This document shows positions 17,250 through 18,200 of a DNA stretch of 18,200 bases, one piece after another. The stretch is from Cladosporium sp. IMV 00045 (taxonomy: Eukaryota > Ascomycota > Dothideomycetes > Cladosporiales > Cladosporiaceae): contig MSJI02000903.1 of the NCBI GenBank assembly GCA_001931905.2, positions 8,138 through 26,337 of the forward strand. The letters are read 5' to 3'. The translations under genes and the position numbers were made by a program. Position 1 is the first letter of the stretch. Each line of letters opens with the position of its first letter. The notes under the pieces were generated by a model. That model was not told the origin of the DNA. It searched no databases and saw only the letters and a list, made by a program, of their open reading frames with translations.

Positions 17250-18200
17250 CATCAGACTCTTGCCTCCTCCGGTCCTCATGACCATTACTACCTTCGGCTC
17301 GCCCGATACGATTGCCTTTAAGCCTTCTAATTGTGAGCCTCTAAATGAAGCGTTCGGCCCTAGCATTTCCCTCAGACTCACGTTCAAGTCTGCCCTCCTC
17401 AGCTTCGCCCACCTCTCTTCTTCTACCATCTTCCTGTACTTCTCCAGATCGATTGCTGGCTTTCCATTACCTGTCGCGGTGGACGGCCACCTGATGAAGC
17501 GGTGCCATGACACGCTCACCTTTCTGAACGATGCCTGCTCGGACTGGGTGCTGAACGGGTTCTCTGTCGTCAACACCCCGTAAATCAACTCTTCCATCCT
17601 TTTACTGTGTCCGGATTGCATCTGCCTATCTTCTGTTGTTACTCCTTCGTACAACCGATCGAGCTGTTTTGTCACTTCTTCCTCGGGGCAGTGTACTCTT
17701 TGGATGGCTGGGTATAGCTGCCTCCATGTCGACGGCGTTGCGAAGAATCCAGCTTGGCATTTTGACAGCTCCCTCTTCATCACCCTCTTCAGCCTCTCTG
17801 TGTTCCAGAAGCCGTCTATGCTGAGTGCCTGCGGCTTGCCCTCTTTCGCTTTTCCTTCATTCCTCGGCCTGCTTCTCGCCTCCCTCCCACTGACGATCTG
17901 ATCTCCTGCCGTTCCTTCGTCGTCACCTCCATCCGCCTCACTTTCGCTGCTCGGGCCTGTGCTCGATTCGCTCTCGCTTCCTGAACTGCCCTCTCCTCCG
18001 TCGCTTTCCCTTCCTCCTTCCTCGCTCCCACTCTCCTCCTCCTCCCTGACTCCGTCGACCTCGCCTTCCCATTTCTTTTCCGGCTCCGGCTCCCACAGAT
18101 ACTTGCTGAAGTCGAACTCGCCCCTGACTTCCCACCTGAGCATGTGCACGAACGGTTCCACTAGCCACAGATGGTATACCAACAGCTTTCCCACCTCTTC
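17184..18200 (-). pseudogene. Telomere-linked RecQ-type helicase gene fragment, interrupted by the retrotransposon (5' part beyond the window)
   Basis: The frame is open at the right edge and runs leftward on the minus strand. It begins EEVGKLLVYHLWLVEPF, matching EVGELLVYYLWLIQPF of the 893-residue protein. A long acidic, serine- and glycine-rich insert (about 17900-18080) follows. Then come WRQL (Arg codon 17721-17723) in the place of box II, SGHS...IYG with His codon 17607-17609 and Tyr codon 17580-17582 nine residues apart, and the shared SWHRFI motif. After these come a RecQ-type Q-motif (FRGSQLEGLKAI) and motif I (MRTGGGKSLM, codons ending at 17250). The remaining 21 codons are retrotransposon 5' UTR, ending in TGA. 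Helicase motifs Ia-VI are missing, so no helicase activity is expected. TLH genes usually sit at chromosome ends, so subtelomeric origin is inferred. Confidence 0.75.

Noticed and set aside
11290..17300. Search for a target-site duplication of the minus-strand element
   Set aside because: Bases before the poly-T and bases beyond 17249 share no direct repeat longer than a few bases.
1..18200. CRISPR array, rRNA, bacterial operon features
   Set aside because: No spaced direct repeats or rRNA-like sequence; gene structure and families are fungal.

Overview
The window looks like an accessory, repeat-rich part of a filamentous ascomycete (Pezizomycotina) genome. The basis is a short GT-AG intron of 53 bases, a fungal-type deaminase-fold gene, Tad1-like non-LTR retrotransposons, and two proteins of the fungal OrsD / telomere-linked RecQ helicase (TLH) type. 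I cannot name the species or class. All family names rest on motifs read by eye; no database search was possible.

Layout. At 2-163 is the 3' end of a gene with a CCHC zinc knuckle, probably the tail of a pogo/Fot1-like transposase. A two-exon deaminase-fold gene follows (276-1519, + strand). After about 550 bases of unclear sequence comes a broken, 5'-truncated Tad1-like element on the + strand (about 2073-6728). A small coiled-coil gene (minus strand, 7012-7448) is divergent from a long intact gene (8299-10980, + strand). That gene encodes an 893-residue protein with N-terminal C2H2 fingers and a C-terminal region carrying the residue pattern of a tyrosine recombinase. From 17249 down to 11317 lies a nearly perfect Tad1-like element on the minus strand, with a 25-base poly-A tail (poly-T on +) and two long overlapping ORFs. 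At the right edge (17184-18200, minus strand) is a TLH gene fragment that runs from the same recombinase-like region into a RecQ-type Q-motif and P-loop, and is then cut off by the retrotransposon.

How the parts relate. The two Tad1-like copies belong to one family and face each other as inverted repeats around the recombinase-like gene. The 893-residue protein and the TLH fragment share their C-terminal module, so the window shows this module once alone and once fused to a helicase. The best candidate for something under-described is this module. R649, K684, R773, H806 and Y815 fall in the order expected for a tyrosine recombinase, with the canonical nine-residue His-to-Tyr step kept in both proteins. 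The other genes do not form an obvious pathway; the region reads as a mobile-element and subtelomere-like neighbourhood.
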